DNA of 64,000 bases, taken from Microstegium vimineum (lineage: Eukaryota > Streptophyta > Magnoliopsida > Poales > Poaceae). The stretch is taken from the NCBI GenBank assembly GCA_022036555.1, contig CM039128.1, positions 5,511,926 to 5,575,925 of the forward strand. Reading direction: 5' to 3'. Position 1 is the stretch's first letter. Each line of letters opens with the position of its first letter. Shown one piece after another: positions 58,838-64,000 of the stretch. The position numbers and the translations under genes were made by a program. The notes beneath the pieces are model-generated. The model was not told the DNA's origin. It saw nothing but the letters and a program-made list of their open reading frames with translations, and did not search any database.

Positions 58838-59663
58838 GCTCCTTCATATCTCAAGAGAAGTACACTCATGATGTGCTCAAGAAATTCAAGATGGAGGATT
58901 GCAAGCCAATCAAGACCCCAATGCCTACTAATGGACATCTCGATCTCGATGAGGAGGTAAACAGATTGACCAAACTCTCTATCATTCTATGATCGGTAGT
59001 TTACTTTACCTCACCGCATCTAGGCCGGATATCATGTTTAGTGTGTGTATGTGTGCTAGGTTTCAAGCAAGCCCTAAGGAGTCGCATTTATGTGCGGTCA
59101 AAAGAATCCTTAGGTACATAAGGCACACCCCTAGCATTGGCCTTTGGTATCCCAAAGGAGCTCCCTTCCTACTTTGTGGCTATTCCGATTCGGATTATGC
59201 CGGGTGTAAAGTTGATAGGAAGAGTACCTCCGGCGGTTGCCATTTGCTAGGAAGATCACTTGTCACTTGGTCCTCCAAGAAGCAAAACAGTGTGGCATTG
59301 TCTACCGCTGAGGCGGAATACATTGCCATGGGAGCAAGTTATGCACAAATCTTATACATGACCGAAACACTTCTTGATTACGACGTTGTTTTAAAAGATG
59401 TTCCACTTTTGTGTGATAATGAAAGAGTCGTAAAGCTTGCTAACAACCCGGTTCAACACTCTCGCACCAAGCACATTGATATTCGCCATCACTTTCTTAG
59501 AGATCATGTGGCTAGGAAAGACATCACACTAGTTGGAGTTAAGAGCGAAGATCAATTGGCAGATATCTTCACTAAACCACTCGATGAAACAACCTTTTGT
59601 AGGTTGAGAAGCGAGTTGAATGTGCTTGATCACTCAAACTTCACTAAAAATGAGATTGTGTGA
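58838..59663 (+). pseudogene. Pol of element B, part 2: end of RT and RNase H
   Basis: Resumes at the SFISQEKYTHDVLKKFKMED block. One base is missing near 58951-58957 (GATGAGGAGGTAAA), the same loss as in A. RNase H then runs open to 59663 with ALSTAEAEYIA, LCDNERVVKLANNP and HIDIRHHFLRDH. Confidence 0.9.
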
Positions 59664-61475
59664 ACCATGCATTCATTTATAATATAATCATGTTTAATCT
59701 ATAGTAATGCACATAGGCTTGGCTAACGCGGTCGGAATAACCGCCCTCAAGCGTGTGACAAAGCCTTACCTTGGTTTAAACTTGCAAGCAACCTAGATTC
59801 AAATTCCGTAATTGCATTGCATGTGCATGTGTGTTGCTTGTTGCTTCCTTTTCGGTTAAGTTTGATCATCCTCTAGGTTCGTCACTTAGGGGGAGCATTC
59901 AAATCATCCTATGAAAACTAAATCTAGCCTATGGCAAACTATTTTTAAATCGAGGGTTTGAGAGATGGTTCTTATGCTAAGTCCAACAAGTGTTTCTTTC
60001 TGCTCTTTTGCGTTGGTACTTAGCTAAGAGAAAAGATTGGAGAGAAAAACAGGAAAATTCAAAAGCAAAACAAGCACCGGACCACCCTCTGGACAACTTC
60101 CTTTGGTCCGACGCTTACCTCCGGACCAGAGTCCAGAGCCTGGTGTCTCACTGTTTCTTCAAACTCAACTCCAAATCAACCGTCGAACCACTTGTGATAG
60201 TCCGACGCTCACCCACCGGACCAGAGTCCGGAGCCTAGGCACTCACTGTACTCTCTGGTCTGGCTCAAGTCGAGTGCGTTGGACCACCTGTCCGGTGCAC
60301 CTCCGGACCATCGGAGACCACTGTTTCATTTGTCCGGTGGTTTGGTCAGGGTTGAACTGTTTCAGTCAACGTCCATCGGACCTCTTTCAATAGTCCGACG
60401 CTAAGCTTCGAAACAGAGTCCGGAGCTCTGGTCCTCCCTGTGAAACCTATGTCAAGCACCGTCGGATTACCCGTCGGACCACTCGTCGGACCATTGCAGG
60501 TAGTTCGACGCTCCGATTTTTTGCGTTACCCCCCCCGTAGGTCCTCTGTTTGGCAGTTGGGTTTTCACTTGTTTTCGTACACCGCGCCGCCATTCTTCGC
60601 CGCCGCTCGCCCTCACACTGCTCGCCGCCGCAACTCCTCGTTGGAGTTCCACCCCTACATCGCCGCTCGCACCTCTGCCCTCCACCTCCACCGCTCTGCT
60701 CCCTGCCACAGCAGCACAACACCGCCACCATTACCACCGCCACCACCTCCACCGAGCTCGCCGCGTTGGCACCCCTACCACCGGTGACCAAGCTTCACCC
60801 CTGCCAAGCAATCCTTCCAAGGATCTCCCCTCCATTATTCACTTTCACCAAGTCAGTGGCTCCACCCCCTAGGGTTTGCCTAACCCTAGGTTTGGGTTTC
60901 TTTTGGACATAATCTTCCTTTATCGACTTTGTGTCATCGTCATCATCTTGTCCCTACCTAGGGTATGATCTTGATCACTATTTTAGCGATTTGTCTAGCT
61001 TCTAATCAAACCATGCCTTAGTCGATTATCCTTGAGACTTCAATTCTATTCCACATCACTTATAAATTGTCACTGATCGTAATTCTCAGTTGGTGAAACC
61101 CCTTGTGGAGTGTGATTCGGAGTTTGATTTGCTTTGACTAGTACGCTCGCTTACCTCAGGTACCATGGTAGTATTTCATTCTATCTCTTATTTTATATGC
61201 TTGCTTCCATACGGTATCTCATCCCTAGAATTTATATATGCTTATATATCCTATCTATTCTATCTAGCAGTGTCAGTGGCAGTGAAACTCGGGGCAAATC
61301 TCGCGAGTATGGATTGAGGCAAAGCCTCATAAGGGTCAGTCGTGCTTTCTGACAGTGGTTCAGTGGTTGATATTCGCATTGTGACAGTGATTCTAGTGAC
61401 TGGCAGTGGGATTCTTGACAGTTGGGCAGTGCTTCTGGCAGTAGTTCTATTTGTTGATATTGTCATCTGTCAGTG
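59664..61475 (+). promoter_or_regulatory. Leader of the third ORF of element B, with probable intron 60963-61473
   Basis: Same plan as in A: purine tract AGGGGGAG (59888-59895), CCGGACCA-type word cluster (60070-60520), C-rich leader with CCCTAGGGTT-type words (60868-60890), donor CTAGG|GTATGATC (60962/60963) and acceptor ATCTGTCAG ending at 61473, two bases before the ATG. The internal TTACCTCAG|GTAC pair is also kept (about 61151-61163). Confidence 0.6.
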
Positions 61476-64000
61476 ATGGGTCGTGCTCCAGCTGTCAGTG
61501 GTTCTGGTGGTGATGATACTCCTCCTCCTTCTCGTCCTCCTCCTAGGGACAAGGGGAAGAAGCAGATTGTTGAGAAGCCTAAGAAGAAGAAGCGCAAGCT
61601 CACAGAGGCAGAGCAGGCAAAGGCAGTAGCAGATGCAGCGGACCGCGCAAAGCGAGGTGGTCGCCGGGGTTCAGTGCGTATCGATGTCCCTCCGCGGGTT
61701 CCTCCTACTCAGACAGAGTCAGAGACAGTTGCCTCTCCGACAGAGCCGTCAGTGACAGCGGATGAGACTCGTGCAGGGGACACCTCTTCTCGTCCCACCC
61801 ATGCTCGGTTACCTCGTGCTGCTTCCCACACCGAGGCACCGAAGCGTGGTGATCGTCCACCACAGGCACCTGCTTCTACTCCAGTTCTAGAGCCCCCAGT
61901 TCACCTTGACTTGAGGGGATTACAATGAAGCAAGTTCGGAAGCTTCGGTTTATTGAGCTTGAGAGGTGGTACCCAGATTAGCGTGACCCCAGAGCTACAC
62001 CGGGATGGCACACACCTCTTATGGAGGATTTCTACACAGCAGCTAGGCTTGCCAACATCCAGCTACGCCCACACAGAGTCTGTTCCTTAGAGAACATAGC
62101 GGCGATAGCTGGGGAAGAGATCAGTGAACACCTTACCTACCTTCCAGGACTCGCTGACCTTCTTGGTCATTCAGGCAGCTTTGTTGAGCATTGGATCAGA
62201 GAGTTCTATGCCTCTGTCTGGATTGAGCCTACTCATAACTACATGCAGTATACCTTCAGAGGCATTCCGTGCATACTATACTTGACTTAGCTCAAAGAGA
62301 CTCTCCACCTCACAGTTTCAGATACTTGTCTTCACGATGAGTGTTGCATAGGCCTACAGTTTCCATGGCATGCTCAAGGTGGTATCACTCTTCCAGCTCA
62401 GAGAGTTGCTCCTATCTTCAGGCATCCCTTTGGGGAAGGCAGTCCCCGCACTCCAGCTGAGCTTACCCCCCTCGCTCATCGGTTGAATGAGATCCTTCGC
62501 CGCACCCTGTTGCCTCGCACCGGTTTCAAGTAAGGTTTGACAAACCTACAACAGTTCCTTCTTCTTGCTCTTGTCACCTAGACACCGTTCGACATTGCAG
62601 ACTTCATAGTGGCAGAGATAGAGGACTGTATTTCAGATGGCTTGAGAGCTAGGCGTCGGATGCCTTATGCTCACTGGATCAGTTCCATCTTAGCTCAGCG
62701 GCTTGTGCGAGTGCACCCTGGTATTCGAGATCTACTTGATCAATCAGAGTCTGAATTCCCAGAGTACAAGATCATATCTTCAGTGGACAGTCGTCTGGGC
62801 AATCGGGCACTTCGACAGGTCAGACTTCAGACAGCACCAACAGATATGGCCGATGTTGATGCACATGATGAGGCAATTAGAGGTGTTCAGCAGCAGGAGC
62901 TTGAGGAGCTTGCCACTCACGAGGCAGAGGGTACAACTTGACACTTCCTCTGACAGCTCCGACGCAGACTACCACCCTATTCCTATTATGCCCGCAAGGG
63001 CTCACGACGCAGAGGCTGGTGGCTCTAGTACTGGGTCTACTTCAGAGACCTTGATGTTGAAGCTTCTTGATCAGATTCAGGAGCAGCAGGGCTCCCTTGT
63101 GACAGCCGTCACCCAGGTCTAGCAGAGACAGGACGAGCTCCAGCGACAGTCACAGGAGCGTCATGAGGAGCTGCAGCTACAGGTTCACCAGCGTCACCTT
63201 GAGGTTTAGCAGCAGATGTTAGCCATGCAGCTTGAGTCCCAACGTATGTAGTTTTAGTCTCAGCAGTTCCAGGCTCAGAACATGGCCATCATGGCTCAGA
63301 TGATGAAATGGACAGGTATGCCTACGATTGAGTTCCTGGTGCTCCACAGATCTAGATGATGAGCCAGACTCAGCCTTCTCAGACAGTTGGTCCCTCAGCG
63401 TCTCAGTTTCTAGCTCTTGGTCCCATTATGGGATCTCAGCAGACAGGTGGCCGTTCAGTGGCACCTCCAGTGTCAGCCGGACCGTCAGTCACTCCCACCC
63501 CCACCGTACAGTCCAGTGGACTTCAGGATGCCGGATCGACCACCCCGTTCTAGTCTTCGGCGACACAGGTTACTCAGTGGTTGGACACCCTTGGGCCGAC
63601 ACAGCAGTTCACTCCACTTACTACCGGCTTCACGCCGATGTCAGCCTCTCGAGGATTGTCTGCTCGTGACCTCTCCGCGTCGTTCAATGACGTTACCGGG
63701 CAGCCGTCCCCCACTGGTGAGGAGGTAGCAGCCGAGATAGCAGCAGAGCTCGTGTCACCGACCACGGGTCAGCATCTTTCTTCAGTTGCTTCGTCAGAGG
63801 CTACACTTGACACTCGGGCTCCAATTGGTTCTACTCCTCCACATGCTATAGTGACAGATGCCACCGTCGTTACCTCCAGTCCTTTGCAGCCTGAGCAGAC
63901 ACCGGTAGTTGAGACTCTAGTTGAGTCAGTGCATGAGGCACCACCGGGTTCCACAACTCTAGAGGCACCGGCACAGACAGTGGCAGAGGATCCTACTCCT
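61476..64000 (+). pseudogene. Third ORF of element B (decayed, runs off the window)
   Basis: Homologous to the third ORF of A throughout: a basic stretch (KPKKKKRKLTEAEQAK), then GWHTPLMEDFYTAAR, REFYASVWIEPTHNYMQYTF, PFDIADFIVAEIEDCI, a Gln-rich coiled coil and a P/S/T-rich tail. Frame losses lie near 61923, 62935 and 63335. In the locally correct frames there are ten stops, nine of them TAG (61979, 62288, 62579, 63120, 63207, 63249, 63255, 63353, 63551) and one TAA (62531). Confidence 0.75.

Larger units (their letters stand above)
38281..64000 (+). mobile_element. B: SIRE-like copia element, 5'-truncated, split by C+A, running off the right edge
   Basis: Gag tail, protease, integrase and the first half of RT occupy 38281-41848. 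After a 16,984-bp insertion plus a 5-bp duplication the RT resumes at 58838. RNase H, leader and third ORF follow to the window edge. It is clearly the same family as A (near-identical motif order and spacing). Its 3' LTR is not in the window. Confidence 0.88.

Noticed and set aside
1..64000. CRISPR arrays, bacterial operons, rRNA or tRNA genes
   Set aside because: No regular repeat-spacer units and no cloverleaf or rRNA sequence recognised. The spliced genes and LTR elements are eukaryotic, and the tRNA-like words are primer sites only.

Overview
This window looks like chromosomal DNA of a grass (Poaceae, probably Panicoideae). The evidence is GT-AG introns, a GC-rich gene with a GC-poor surround, Stowaway-type and other MITEs, and dense nested LTR retrotransposons with tRNA-Met primer sites. 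The species cannot be named from sequence alone.

Left third (1-21600), gene-bearing. Two host genes are visible. A 15-exon minus-strand gene (2490-10821) encodes a RecQ-family DNA helicase with a UBA-like N-terminus and an acidic insert inside the helicase domain, the hallmark of RECQSIM. A three-exon plus-strand gene (13311-14775) encodes a heavy-metal-associated isoprenylated plant protein (HMA domain with CEGC, C-terminal CSVM). Both carry apparent single-base indels, mostly in short G runs, and a 27-base G run lies upstream of the helicase gene. This makes consensus error a serious alternative to gene decay. A Stowaway MITE (15725-15982) and a compact non-autonomous LTR element (17003-18596, target duplication AAGCC) follow.

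Middle (21600-25347): a LINE reverse-transcriptase fossil split by a 548-bp insertion, then the 3' half of a decayed minus-strand Ty1/copia element (F).

Right 60% (25348-64000) is a stack of nested LTR elements. D (from 25348) is a SIRE-like copia element whose INT-RT spacer is interrupted by E, a 3.8-kb internally deleted Ty3/gypsy element (31327-35160). Near 38280 the third ORF of D runs straight into the gag of a second SIRE-like element, B. B's reverse transcriptase is interrupted at 41849-58832 by C, which looks like a ~3.0-kb solo LTR (duplication GGAGG). C itself holds A (43971-57944), an essentially full-length 13,974-bp SIRE-like element with two ~1.68-kb LTRs and duplication CCACT. 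B resumes at 58833 and runs off the right edge. Order of insertion: B, then C, then A.

The most unusual content is in D, B and A. All three have, downstream of pol, a third ORF preceded by a gene-like leader and a plausible GT-AG intron ending 0-2 nt before its ATG. All three carry a family-specific GC-rich near-palindromic word repeated in the LTR and again just upstream of this ORF; in D it also sits inside coding linkers in different reading frames. A and B share the same in-frame stop between integrase and RT, the same frameshift before RNase H and the same double stop between gag and pol. That suggests a lineage amplified from an already non-standard parent. Third-ORF stops are nearly all TAG, and in B six of ten face CAG in A, which fits decay of methylated CAG sites.
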